Part shown: piece by piece, positions 36,977 to 48,632 of the stretch | How the letters are laid out: the number at the start of each line of letters is the position of its first letter | Position numbering within the stretch: position 1 is the stretch's first letter | Assembly: GCA_963969595.1 (NCBI GenBank) | Contig: OZ018408.1 | Span: 35,588,108-35,652,107, forward strand | DNA from: Neckera pumila | Lineage: Eukaryota > Streptophyta > Bryopsida > Hypnales > Neckeraceae | Direction: 5' to 3' | DNA length: 64,000 bases | Translations under genes and position numbers: made by a program | The notes under the pieces: model-generated | What the model was told of the DNA's origin: nothing | Database searches by the model: none | Seen by the model: only the letters and a program-made list of their open reading frames with translations

Positions 36977-39871
36977 ATGGGTTCCCTTGGAATTTCGGAA
37001 GAAGCGCGTCGCATTGTAGATTTTCGGTCAGATACAGTGACGAAGCCTACGGCTGCAATGCGGGTGGCCATGGCCAATGCGGAGGTAGACGACGACGTTC
37101 TCGGAGTTGATCCAACAATATCTGAGTTGCAAGAACAAATGGCCAAAATCATGGGGAAGGAAGCTGGCTTATTCGTGCCTTCTGGAACCATGGGCAACCT
37201 CATCGCCGTTCTTGTGCACTGCGAGGCAAGTAAAATTTCCGTTCACCCCTTGTGTTTATTAAGCACTTACAAGTGGGCCGGTGTATGGAGACTTTCTTGT
37301 GCTCAATATTGATTTATTCTTTGAATAGCATACATAATGTTCTTCACTAATTCTGGTTATCAAAAAAAAATTCTGCTGAATTACAGTTTTTCCAATTTGA
37401 TTCATCAGTAGGTCATTTCTAAAACATAAAATCTCGATATTGTAGGGCTTTCATTTTGCGTTGCAATATGCAATGCATGTCTGCTTTACCTTCGATCTGA
37501 CGTGATGGTGTGCTGTAACCTTCAGGTGAGAGGCAGCGAAGTTATACTCGGAACAGAGAGTCATATTTCAGTGTATGAGCAAGGTGGAATATCAACACTT
37601 GGTGGCGTACACCCAAGAACAGTTCCGAACAGTTCAGATGGAACGATGGATCTTTCAAAGCTGGAAGCTGCTATCCGATATGAACTTGACGACCACCTGC
37701 CTATCACCCGCCTTATTTGTCTGGAGAATACTCAAGCCAGGTATGTCAGCATTTCTCTTTAGTGTTGTCATTGGTGCGGCGTGTCAAACACTAACAAGTC
37801 TCAGTCACTCATCTAAGTGTTGAAGGGGAACCTCAATTAATCCGAGCCTTCTTACTTTCCTTGTCGACGACATTCGTGAAAGCCTCCTGCAGCAGGACCA
37901 TATTTTCGGAGCAGGTTCGACACCGCGAAGTATAGACTATGGAGAATTGTCTAACCTCGCATTTTTCAGGTGTGGAGGAAGATGTCTCTCTGCTGAGTAT
38001 ACAGACAAGGTGGGAGAGCTTGCCAAATCCTACGGGCTTCAGTTGCATATTGATGGTGCTCGTATCTTCAACGCCTCCATTGTAAGAGTTTCAAGCGGAT
38101 TGCTTTTAGTTTAGTTTATTTTGAAAAACTTGAGCTAAAGAGGTTACGTTCGTCTTGTTGAGGACTTTTATCTCATCGGAGACCTCTATCTCGTTGAAAC
38201 TATATAAAAATCTGTAACAAACTTATATGTTGCTTGATTCTGTTCATAAGGTGTGCCCTTCCTGATTTTCAATAGTTACTGCCATGATTATCACCACCGG
38301 CCAATACTTAACCCATATCTGCAGGCTCTGGGAGTTGCACCAGAGAGGTTGGTGCGAGCAGCTGACAGCATTTCAGTAAGTTTACTTGTCTAACTCTTCT
38401 GAAGCCTAGGAACTCTGCTTGGGTGCTTTGGATGTTGGCAAATTGGTCTGCACTAACCTTCCCATCAGAAATAGTTTCAGGAGACAGTACTATGTCCGAA
38501 TTATTCATGGTTTATATGTGATCGTCTTCATGGTCTTGAAGACGATCACATGTATACCATGAATAATTCCACGTGATTGATGATAGTGTGATAGCTGAGG
38601 CTAGCCGATTTTCATTGTCAACTTTTCTTTTGACAGGTTTGTCTATCGAAAGGTCTAGCAACCCCGGTGGGCACAGTGATCGTCGGCACTAACGAGTTCA
38701 TCACTAAGGTAATATTCGAAGCTACGTTCGTGACTTCGTAGTCTTGAGTTAGTATAGTCAACTCGTGCAACTCCGTAAGATTCCTGGGATATCTCTGTAT
38801 TGAGAAACACTTGAAATACTTGGCATCTTCTCCTGCTGGCTTCGTTAATGTTTTGGCATACTGAGGGAACAGGCAAGGAGATTGAGGAAAGCCTTAGGTG
38901 GAGGAATGCGGCAAGTTGGTGTTTTGGGTGCTGCAGGGTTGGTTGCTTTGCGTGATATGGTTGGTCGTCTTGAAGTAGACCATGCCAACGCACGTACAAT
39001 GGCAGGTAACTTAAAAGGAGATTTCATATTTGTATAGCATAGTCTTGATCAGTTAATGTGTTCTCTTAGTTTGTATCAGCATCTACTTTGGCGCAGCTTT
39101 CATTGAACACTTCTAAGCATCTGTGTGAATGCAGAGGGACTGAATGCAGTGAAGGGATTGCATGTCGATATGGAGATCGTTGAGTCCAACATTGTGAGTG
39201 CATTTATTTATCTTGACTTATAGTTGACTTATAGCTTCTTATTTGAAGATGGCAACCTACACTTGAGTCAAACATAGCCCAAATGAAGTTGATTTATTGT
39301 TTTTTCGTATCCAGGACAAAATAAATACAAGCTTCTAACATTCTGCCTGGATTGTCTTGAGTTGATAGATATATGTGGAAGTGACAGCAGATTCTGCACT
39401 CACTCCCAAAGAGATTGTAGAAGCCTGGGAGAAATACGGGGTTCTTGCTTTGACCTGGGGTCGGAATATGTGAGTAAACACGTACACATCCCCTAGATAC
39501 ATGCTTTGTATGTACTAAGAAAGAAGCACTGGCAGTTTTTGCCTTATTCTGGAACAGAAAGAATCCAGTATTCTATTTTAAAAATACTGTAATACCTTCA
39601 GATTTGCGGCCTTGAATTGGATTTATTTGCTTCTTCAACAGTCATCGCATGTGTCAACTTGGTTGATTAATGTAAGTCACCAGCCGTTCTCATTTCTGTT
39701 TGTGGGACTGATGTTCGGAACAGGTTTCGAGTGGTAACCCACTACCACATTACAGAGGATGACATTCGTTATTCTCTGAGGTTCTTTGATACGATGTCAC
39801 TTCAGAAAAAGCAGGAGTCCTCGACTGTGAGCAGGCAGAATGTTGCTGGACTTGCTACCGATTGCTGCTAG
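36977..39871 (+). CDS. THA1: Low-specificity L-threonine aldolase (PLP-dependent), 9 coding exons
   Basis: Exons: 36977-37225, 37526-37740, 37970-38081, 38325-38375, 38637-38708, 38873-39005, 39135-39193, 39369-39469, 39724-39871; 1140 nt, 379 residues. It should cleave L-threonine or L-allo-threonine to glycine and acetaldehyde using pyridoxal phosphate. Signature blocks are intact: [11 protein letters not shown] near residue 16, VPSGTMGN at 67-74, [10 protein letters not shown] at 181-190, and [11 protein letters not shown] with the Schiff-base lysine at 214. Length matches plant THA proteins. The start ATG lies 12 nt after a good acceptor (TTGTTCCCAG, ending 36964), so a 5' UTR intron is likely and transcription probably starts upstream, perhaps in the GC-rich stretch at 35080-35700. 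Intron 1 uses a GC donor (GAG|GCAAGT); the alternative GT four bases later breaks the frame. Intron 4 holds a 72-nt hairpin. Confidence 0.95.
38498..38569 (+). repeat. 72-nt hairpin in threonine aldolase intron 4
   Basis: GAATTATTCATGG.. to ..CGTCTTCA (33 nt) pairs with TGAAGACG.. to ..CCATGAATAATTC around a 6-nt loop, with two mismatched positions. It lies on the sense strand of the intron between 38375 and 38637. Confidence 0.9.
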
Positions 39872-41141
39872 AACTGGAATGGAGGAAGATATAACAGCTT
39901 ACTTTTAAAGATGTCGCACCAAAATACAGTCACTTGTAGAAACTGTCTGTCTCAATCAGTTGCTGCTATATATACAATACCAATCGACTATTTTTTTTTC
40001 AGCTGCTCCAAGTGCTGCAAAAGTTGATTTACTATTGATCCGAGTTTCTGTGCACTTCTCAAGTTGCAGTTTGACTTTTTTCATTTGATTAGAAACTTTT
40101 CATATCTCGAAAGCTTCGCTATTTGCTAATAGTCTTGCACTCCTGTCAAGAAATATTGATGCGTTCTGCACAGCTGGAATTATTCTGGTAGCACAAATCT
40201 GTGAAACTTGCAACAAACGTTCCCTCAAAACTTGCAACGATGTTTTCTTTACCTGACACTGCAACTACAATAGAAGAAAAGCACCCTTGTTGGGTGACAT
40301 TGTTTTGCATTAATTTTATGCAATTTGTCCCTAGCAAAATGAATCTTTCATTTAACCTTGGAAGGACATTGTGTCCTTTGGATGGTCAACCATATTGAAG
40401 AATGGATGATTTTCATCCAATGTTTTGTGTGGTACACTATCCAATGCACTTCAATACTTTGAGCTTTTTTTCCTTGATAATCAATTTTGACAATCAAAAC
40501 GATTTCTTTTGCTTTTGAGCAAACCTAACAAAATGAAGTTCAATACCTACTCTTCTTGGAAATTTTGAAAAAATCCTTAAAATAAACATTTTAGTGAAGT
40601 TTAAACTTTGAGTATCTATAACCATGTTTCTAAATACGGAGTGACATGGAAATTTTCTCCATAACACAATGTTCTTCACTATAATGTACTTCTGTTCTTA
40701 AAATTTTAGATTTTTTGAACATGATTTGTACTTGACATGAAATTTCTTGACATTTCTTGACATGGACATGATTTGTATTTGACATGTTCATGTTCACTGG
40801 TAATTTGAGATTTTTGCAAAATAAATTTGAAAATTTTATGACAGATATTAGACATTTGGTTTCATCTCTGAAAAATAAAAGCAAAGAAGTGGAGGATACA
40901 GAGTGAGAGACTTTCAAGTTTGAATACACAGGACATAGGCTCCGTCCATTAGTAGTTAAATCTGGAAAAGAATGCTGTACAACTAACGCAGCAACATGAC
41001 GTAACAAAGGGGTTTTGTTACACATTTTTAATGCATAGGAATCCTTTCAGAAAATAGGGACAAGAATTTCAGATCCACATTATATAAAAAATTGGTTCTA
41101 ACAAAAGAAACCACTTAAAATGAGCGGCTTTGTTTCCGACC
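39872..41141. other. Convergent 3' flanks of threonine aldolase and the methyltransferase
   Basis: The two genes end towards each other. CTTGACATGAAATTTCTTGA-type short repeats near 40730-40790; otherwise nothing recognised. Confidence 0.5.
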
Positions 41142-41168
41142 TTATGAGCGGCTTGGTTTCTGAAACTT
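41120..41168 (-). repeat. Tandem duplication across the methyltransferase stop codon
   Basis: ATGAGCGGCTTTGTTTC and ATGAGCGGCTTGGTTTC lie 24-25 bp apart (plus strand). The coding copy encodes the C-terminal KPSRS and stop; the other copy is just downstream in the 3' UTR. Confidence 0.75.
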
Positions 41169-42536
41169 TGCATGAACCCAAACACGTTTCATAGGAACCT
41201 GTTTCCGCCGATTCATCAACTGCACACAGCAATACTCCAGCTCCCGTTCCAGAAAGCCCACCCGAGTAAGTAAGCCTCGCACCATTTCGAGAGAGAAAAA
41301 GTAAGACAGCGTTCCATCGTCCCGTTGATACAGACAGCTAGAAATGCGTTGCCGTGGAGCAAACCGTAACATCGTCATGTCATAGAGACCATAGTCTCGA
41401 AACAGCAACAGCCCTCCAGGTTTCAACACTTCAAAGCACTCCATCAACACATGGGCCATTTTCTCCACCGGGATTGCAGACAAAGTGAAAATCATCGTAA
41501 CAATGTCGAGTCCTCCTGCGCAGCAACCGGCAAAAGAATGTGTAGGAAGACTCCCTAATTCTGGGGCAGAACTACTGCTCGTTGCAGCATCAAACACTAT
41601 CCCATTGCTCTCAAATTGCTCTTGTGATTCTGTCCGATCGCTGACAAGCAGCTCTGTAAGGGAGGAAACCGATTCCTGTGAAAGTCTCAATTCCATTAGC
41701 AAGCTATGAACAGACCATAAATGAAGTAAATGTAATTGACAAGGACATATCTACAATCTAGTGAATGTGACTATGCTCAATTGCTGAAGAGCCAAAATCT
41801 ACTCTTGGTTTTGGTTCCTGTGAGCTAAACCATGATCAAATAATCACACATTATCAAAATAATTCATGAGTTGGTGCATTGAATTCCTCTCAAAATTGGT
41901 ACACAATATGCACGAAACGTTTTGGCAATTCTAAAATAAGAAACACGAAACCGCTGAAAGTCACGGGAATGAGTTCCCTACCTTACCGCTAGATTGATCA
42001 TTTCTCCCACGACAGGCTGAGCAGCAGAGGAATTCAGGGAGCTTACTGAGGGAGACGTCACAAAGAAAGGGATGGAAAGAGGAGGCCCTTGCACCAGACA
42101 CAACTTCAGTCGCTTTCTTCAAAGCTGCAGAGCTACAATCGCACGCATAAACCACGGCATGTTTGTTTTCTCTTACAATTGGAACCAAGGAACTGCCTGT
42201 CCCACATCCAACCTCAAGAACAGAGAGAGTTTTTTCCGCTTGACAGAGGTCCGGAAACTCCTTCGTCAAGTACCGCCGTTCTTTGAAGAAGAGGTTTCGA
42301 GAATGTCGAGTGTGGAAGGTTTCCCATGATGTGGTGGTCGAAGGAGCCTCACCGGAACCTTTCTCTATTGTCTGCAACAACGAAGGCGACGCACGTTCCT
42401 GTGAACTAACAATCGAATGATCATGTTGGCCTAAAAATTCAGGCATCCGCTCTACTTCCTCGCGCAACGCCTCCCACTCAAAGTCTTGGCTGTAGTATGC
42501 TCCCGCGGATGAGGAGCCCTCATCGACATTGTCCAT
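41142..42536 (-). CDS. METTL2/6/8-type tRNA (cytosine-3) methyltransferase, 2 exons
   Basis: Exons in transcript order: 42536-41987 and 41653-41142; 1062 nt, 353 residues. The protein is a class I SAM-dependent methyltransferase of the Trm140/METTL6 family, which makes 3-methylcytidine in the anticodon loop of tRNAs. Visible marks are WETFHTRHSRNLFFKERRYL at 71-90 (family N-terminal block), motif I VLEVGCGTGSS at 106-116, DIVTMIFTLSAIPVEKM near 233-248, and the diagnostic LKPGGLLLFRDYGLYDM at 260-276. The intron acceptor is TCCCTTACAG; two nearer-looking AGs upstream do not keep the frame. Residues 1-70 are poorly conserved and rich in S/E. The gene is head-to-head with the TraB gene, 735 bp between start codons. 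Which tRNAs it modifies cannot be told. Confidence 0.88.
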
Positions 42537-43271
42537 AAAATGATGGCCAAAGGCGGATTGACAATGTGGTCACAAACAGGAAAACAATGTAAACAGAAAG
42601 ATTAGCAACGACTCTACTAGCAGTCTTCAGAAATGCGCTCCGTCCTTGAGTCTCGATTCCAAGCTAGCTTTTCAAATGTTCTTAATCCCTGAACCCAGCA
42701 TCGCTCTTATTCTCCCAAAATCCACCTCAAAACCTGCACTCTCTCCCCAATAATCCAAATTCTTCTGCAATTGAACACAAAAAATCTAAGAAACTAGCAG
42801 CCTTCACAAATGAGCTGTCTCCTCAAAACTGCTTAAACCCTGAAGCCCTAAATCGCCATTGATAACATAGACCCGGAAATCAGGGTATCAGTAATCTGAG
42901 TATCATTCATGGTCTCGATATAAACGGAGGCGGGTATGTATGATTCGAATGAATAGGTGTCGACGACATTCGTTTAAATGGGGACAGAATGTTTATATGA
43001 AAAGAGGACTCCCGCAGTGAACAAATTGCCGACAGAACGCGGGAAACTTTGTTGATACCTCATCCGAATGTGGGAACACGGGAACGTGGTCGCTCTCTAC
43101 TGGGAACTCTAGAGTTCCCGGTGAACTTTCTTTGAAAGACGGAACTCGGGGAACGCGGTACCCTAATGGAGACGTCGTTCGGGGACCTGGAATCCGCTCA
43201 TGAACATTTGGGCTTTATAAACAAGTCGTCTCTCCCGTTTGGGATTTTGTTTTGGGGGCTTCACATCAGCT
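42537..43271. promoter_or_regulatory. Shared divergent promoter and leaders, methyltransferase (-) and TraB gene (+)
   Basis: The two start codons are 735 bp apart and point away from each other, with no repeat between them. TTTATAAA at 43214-43221 could be a TATA box for the + gene, 51 bp before its ATG. No clear TATA for the - gene. Sharing of elements is inferred from position. Confidence 0.5.
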
Positions 43272-46062
43272 ATGGCGGCCTTGTTGCCATCATGGTTGCG
43301 GGCGCTGTTTTTTGATCCAAAAGATATTGTCGAATCGAGGGAAATAGTGAAGAAGCTCAATCTTCCTGAAAACACGTCGCAATTTGTGCTGGCTTTGCGC
43401 CCGAAAGACTCCCCGGAGTCCGTTGTATACCTCCTTTCTAGCTTGTGTTTCTCGGAGAAGGCTGTGTCGAATGTTAGGGAATTGATCTGTGCCACGCAAC
43501 CGAAAGCTGTAGTGGCCTTGGTAGATCTGGAGTATATAACAGGGGTGAAAGAGGAGGAGAAATTAGCAGGCGAATCGTTTGAGGTGCCGACTTCCATTTT
43601 AGGTGTGATCCAGGAAAATATAGAACGAGATCCTCAGGTAGTGCCGTATAATAGTCGAGCGCGGGTCCAGGTTTCGAAATCTGTTTTTGGTGCCGGAGCG
43701 TATAGCGATGTTTTGGAAGCGAAGGCCTCAGCGGCGAAGGTGAATGCCTCGTTCCGTTACGTCGACTTCCCGTACCGATCGTCTCCTGACCATTACGATC
43801 CATCCGCGAATGCTGATGAACCTGAAAGCCCTAGCCGAGAATCGTCTGGAAATCAGCAGTCTGACGCTGTGAATTCTGCAGTAGCCGGACGTGCCACGCA
43901 GGGATTGAGAAGCTTTGCGACCGAAACTCCATTGAATGAGTTACGACTGTGGAGAGAGTCATGCAGCGTGGCTCTGGCTCGGATGTTTGATGAAAGTTCG
44001 GCTGTCGCTGCAGCTCCTGCTCAGAGGTGAGTGTCCATCTCTTACAGGGATGCACTTTTTGGAATTTTGTATTGGAAATTGATAAATTATTCTTTTGAAT
44101 TCTCAGAATCATTTTTGAAACAGGAGACAAGTATGGGCAGTGATACTTAGCAAGCTTCACTTTATGAAATCAGAGAACAGACGAGGGGAGAATCTTGAAT
44201 TTTCTGTTTGTTTTGGCTTGCTCAACAGTAAATTACTTCCCTGTCTCAAGTTTTACTGGCTTCGAGTATGATGACTTCTGAATTATCTCGTCTTGTAACC
44301 TAAAACGTTTACCAGAGAATTTGATATTAGCGACATGAATACCTCAAAATGTTCTCTATCTTCTCTCTTCTTCGTTCTATTCTCCTGGAAATGTCAACCT
44401 TCGTTTCGTCGTAATTGAACGATTAAGGATGTTGCTCTCGTTGTCAAGGAGTGTGAAATAGACATGAATTAGTTTAGGTCTCTTAGTTCTGATTTTCTTA
44501 GTACTTTATGCTTCCTAAAGTTGAACACTGAATAGAATTCTAAAGCCAGGGACTATTCTTTCTGGCAGCACCAAATCCTCAGACGGTCCTTCGGAGAATG
44601 AAGAAGACAAGGTGCCAGGGTTTGCAGTGCCGTTTCTTGTTGTCTTTAGAGGCCTTTTTAGCGCAGTCCGATCGCAAGCTCTCGGTCAAGCGTATGGGCA
44701 CGCAATGAAGGTATTTCAAAACGTGGAAAACGGCGATGAGGTCAATCCTAGTGACCTTCTAGAGATCTGTCGGTATCGAGTTGCTTTGGAGATGTGTCGG
44801 GTGCGAATGAATAAAAGGATAAGAGATTCTGCCACCAAGGTATACAATCAAATCCCGTGTTCTGATTATCTATCTGTTTCTGCAGCGAGTTGCATGTGTA
44901 TGTATTTCACCTGGTTTTGTTCTCTGTTCAGATCAATTTAAGCGCCAAATTTTTTTGAAGTCTCACATCCTGTTTCTTCCACTCCAATATTACAATTATG
45001 TGCAAGATTTGTGTTGTCCTTTTAGAATTTTGTTGTCTAACTCTCGTTTCTGCTATGAACAATAGAGAGGCCCAATTCCTGCTATTGTTACTTCTCCCTA
45101 TGCTAGCTTGGGGGCATGAGATTCCCGCCTTCCTCTCACTTTTATACTGGTATGCTTGCACTCGCTAGGTACCAACTCGATCTGCAGACGAATTTCGACA
45201 CCTTTCATATGAGGAGAAGTGCCACGCGCTCCTAGCTCAGTCCCTGCAAAAGGAGGCAAGAGAACACGGAACAGTAGTGGCAGTTGTAGATGTGAACCGC
45301 ATTCCTGGGATTCGCACGCATTGGAATCAGCAAATTCCAGAGGATGTTGTTCCGCTAATTGATGAATGTTACGTTTCCATGGACGAAGTAGAGAAAGTGA
45401 ACATTCTTGAAACCTTATTTCCTGGAACGATGAAGCCCAACAATTCAGAAGCCAGTCAAGAGAAGAAAGCGGCTGTTGTTGTTGGTGCAGGTGCAGCTGC
45501 TGCATTTGGACTAGCGTATTTACCCCACTGGGCTGCCCCGCTAACGCCACTCCTGAAGTTTACCACCTTCAAGTCTGCTACACTGCTGAAGCTTGGTTTC
45601 TTGAACAGTAAGCGTGCCGTAGCTCTTGCAATTGCCAAGGGAATTCCTGGAGTCTCGAAGGTTGTTCTTCCAATGCAGGCTTCGGCTGCAAAATCTGCCT
45701 CTGCGTCAGCTGTAAAAGCTGTAATATCTGCTGAGAAAGCTCAAGTGGCTGCACAGGGACTCGTATCAGGACTGCAAAGGCAAACGCTTCAAGCAATTCG
45801 TACAAGTTTCTACAGTGCTATGAGAGGGACTCAGAATAAGCAAGTCACACGAAGCGCTTGGTTTTTATTTGGGGGCAGTGTGGTGGCAGGGTCTGGCATG
45901 TTATGGTACGGGGATAAGGTAGAGAGAACCCTGGGATCGTTTGCTTATGCTCCAAATGTGGCTAAGCTTGGACTTGGTTTGCAGTCGTTATCCGAGGCGA
46001 AACACCTGACCGGACTAAATTGGGATGATATTTACCGTGAGGTGTACAGATTTAAACAATGA
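43272..46062 (+). CDS. TraB-domain protein with degenerate conserved motifs, 3 exons
   Basis: Exons: 43272-44026, 44569-44839, 45169-46062; 1920 nt, 639 residues. The match to the TraB/PrgY family rests on VVYLLSSLCFSEKAVSNVRELI (51-72), which aligns with the usual VYLLGTAHVSxxSVxxVRxLI, followed by QPKAVVALVDLEY, and on VVAVVDVNRIPGIRTHW (378-394), which aligns with VVAVVGAGHVxGIxxHW. In both places the family histidine is missing (GTxH reads SSLC; GH reads NR), and the usual VVELC glutamate is absent. Two hydrophobic stretches lie in the C-terminal third (AAVVVGAGAAAAFGLAYL and FLFGGSVVAGSGMLW), with an alanine-rich segment between them. Plant TraB proteins include mitochondrial outer-membrane mitophagy factors, but this divergent form may act elsewhere. 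A TATA-like TTTATAAA lies at 43214-43221. Gene structure is secure; function is not. Confidence 0.82.
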
Positions 46063-47506
46063 ATATAGTTTTCTCACGAGGCTGAAGACAAAAATCGGGT
46101 TAGTGGCTTTGAAGAACTATTTGAGTCTGTACATATTCCTGGTCGTGGTGTCCTCTTTACTACATTTTCAATCAAGAGCTGAATCTGTGGAGCTTCCTGC
46201 ACTACAGTCAATTTGGAGCGCATTGCAACCCCTACGACAACTATAGATTGATCCTTGATTGCTCTCAAATTAATGCAATCTATTCCTACAGAAGTTCCAA
46301 GTTTAGTGAGGTTAATTTTCATGTTCAGACGCTGATGAACGTCACGCCTCACAAACAAGGCCGATGTATTTCCGTCCGACAATTACAAGTTGATTTTTTT
46401 CTACTCCTGCTAGTTGATTACAGTGATCAGCTGCTATAGCCGAATAGCCGTTTGGTTTGCATACTGGTGAGCAGGATAGGATTGTTCAACAATTCAGTGG
46501 CTGCCATGTGGGAACAACAATTTTAATTCCACTAGCCCTTCAACATTTTTTAAAAAGCCTCCATTAAATCTTTTCATCTAAGTTAGATGCAGTCACTTAT
46601 ATGATTCTACCATCGACATTTGGACCTTGAATAGTCTATAAGGTAGACAAGCCTATTACCACCCTGATTTGCAATCTGAATATCTTGGGGTCGATTTCAA
46701 GAGGGGTACATATTTTTCAAAGGTGTGCGCTTGTTTCACAAATCAAATCCAAGTAAAATTATAATTTTTCGATCAAAATTGTAATTTCTGTGAATTTTTG
46801 AAGTGGGCTTTTGAAGTGGGCTGCCATGAAATTACAAAACTGCCAATGGATTGGAGTCATAAACGTTTCATAAACAATCTATAACCACCCTTTCATGTAT
46901 CTAACCACCCTTTCATGTATCTAACCACCCTTTCATGTATCTATTAGCACTTAAGTATTGACCAATGAAAGATTGACACGGTATCCTCCGTGGCATTAAT
47001 GGTCTAATTTTGTCAAAAAAGTGAATGGATTTGGATGGATTTGGTGGCAAAATTGGGGCAAAAATAGCATGGCGGAAATAGGAAGCTAGCGGTTTTGGGT
47101 TGGCTTACCTTAGTCTCCCAAAATTGCCATACTAAGTTTTCAAGACCAATTAATGGGAGTTTTGTAGCATATGATTCAAGGGTAGTTGTTTATGTGGAGT
47201 TTCATAGCATATACAAGTACCCTATGATTTAAGCGTTGGAAATTCACACAATATTACTTGAGTGCCCAAAAAATTACAAAAAAACTAAGTTGGATTTCTC
47301 TTGAAATCAAGAAAAAACTCATAAAACAAAATTTAAATTTGACCATTGGAATTGTAGATTAAAAAAAATGACATTTTTAGGTGCTTGTACCTTATCCATG
47401 TATTTAAAAGAGCCTTCTTCAAAAGTTTGTTGCACTTAAAAATGAGCTTTACTACATAGGATGGACGGTCATAGTTGTGGCAATGATATATGCCATACTA
47501 CTTTTT
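46063..47506. other. 3' flank of the TraB gene and spacer
   Basis: Contains the 20-bp triplicate at 46882 and a GAAGTGGGCTTTTGAAGTGGGC duplication near 46800. No gene seen. Confidence 0.5.
46882..46941 (+). repeat. 20-bp tandem repeat, 3 units
   Basis: Three perfect units of TAACCACCCTTTCATGTATC, downstream of the TraB gene. Confidence 0.95.
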
Positions 47507-48632
47507 TTTACCCCTAAAAGACCATTGCCTTCTTGGGGACAAATAAAAGATTGGGCCAACAAGTACAATCTCAAATTTGGACGTGATTTTTTTAAATTCT
47601 TTTTTTGGAGATAGGTGAATAGATTAACTTTCTAAAAATAAATGTTTTATTACAATTAGTGCCTATGAAAAAAAGTTATTCCATACAAAATAAAAATATT
47701 TGATCTAATAAAAAATAATTGATCCTAGATTGCCATAAAAATCACAAATACATGAAATAAATATTTTTAAGTAAATTTCTCACAGAATATGTTTTTGTCT
47801 ATGTAGAAAGCTTTGATCAATCCATCCTATTTAGATCAACAATGTAAAAATTATGAAGAGTCTTGTAGTAACTTTTAGGATTCATATTTGAAATCAACTT
47901 TTATAATTTTCCAAATAAAAAGGTTCAAAGGATTTAGATAGCTTGCTAGAACAATCTTACTTTTAGGATTGAGGTACATCAATTCTACCTTAGAGTTGTT
48001 AATGATTTAGATTTTCTTTCCATCTTGTACCTACTTCTATTCTTAAAAAGTTAAAGAATGAAAATCAAGCAAATTATCAAGTCAGGAGAATTCAAAGTCA
48101 TTAGATGACATTTGAGGCCTCTAAACGACTGCGAGTTATCCTGCGTTCCCAAATTGCAGGAATGCAAGATAACTGTTGGCTGATGTAGCAAAGACTGTGC
48201 CACATCAATTTTTGAAAAAAAAAAGAATTTTATTTTTTATTTTTTTGCTTTAAATGATATTTGGGAGAAAAATTAAAATAAATTGAAAAAAAATTTCCGA
48301 CAACTTGTATTGACTGTTCGCAGAATCCGGCCATATTTGGGAACGGGCCTAAAATGGCCCTCCAATGCCTTCCAATGTCATCTAATGCTTTATAATCTAG
48401 TATGGAAAGGAGCAAAAAATAATATGGTTTTCCACTTTAAAGGCTAACATCTTACAATCCATGTGGCAAAGTTCATGAGATTCTTTTACACATTCTCATA
48501 CTAGTTTAGTGCAAAATTCTATAGTTGAATGTGCAAGAAAAACAAATGTTTAGATGTTTTGCTCTTTGCAATAGAAATGACATTTTTAAAATGGTCTTTG
48601 GTAAGTCATAGTCATAGAACTTTAAGGGTAAA
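47507..48632. mobile_element. TTAA-family TIR element, copy 12, interrupted by a MITE
   Basis: Ends are TTTA-CCCCTAAAAGACC and AACTTTAAGGG-TAAA, both target words one base from TTAA. The interior follows copies 2 and 6. Without the MITE at 48099-48387 it is about 837 bp. It looks older than the other copies. Confidence 0.85.
48099..48387. mobile_element. CATTAG-ended MITE nested in copy 12
   Basis: Perfect 14-bp inverted ends CATTAGATGACATT and AATGTCATCTAATG, 289 bp. Contains GTGCCACATCA as in the MITE at 30932-31228, so the two may be related. Confidence 0.8.

Noticed and set aside
37226..37236. GT donor four bases after the GC donor in threonine aldolase intron 1
   Set aside because: Shifts the frame relative to exon 2, which begins at a conserved VRGSEV codon.
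43163..43597. 144-codon minus-strand frame
   Set aside because: Antisense shadow of TraB exon 1.
45098..45550. 150-codon minus-strand frame
   Set aside because: Antisense shadow of TraB exon 3; its Q/H-rich content mirrors the alanine-rich sense strand.
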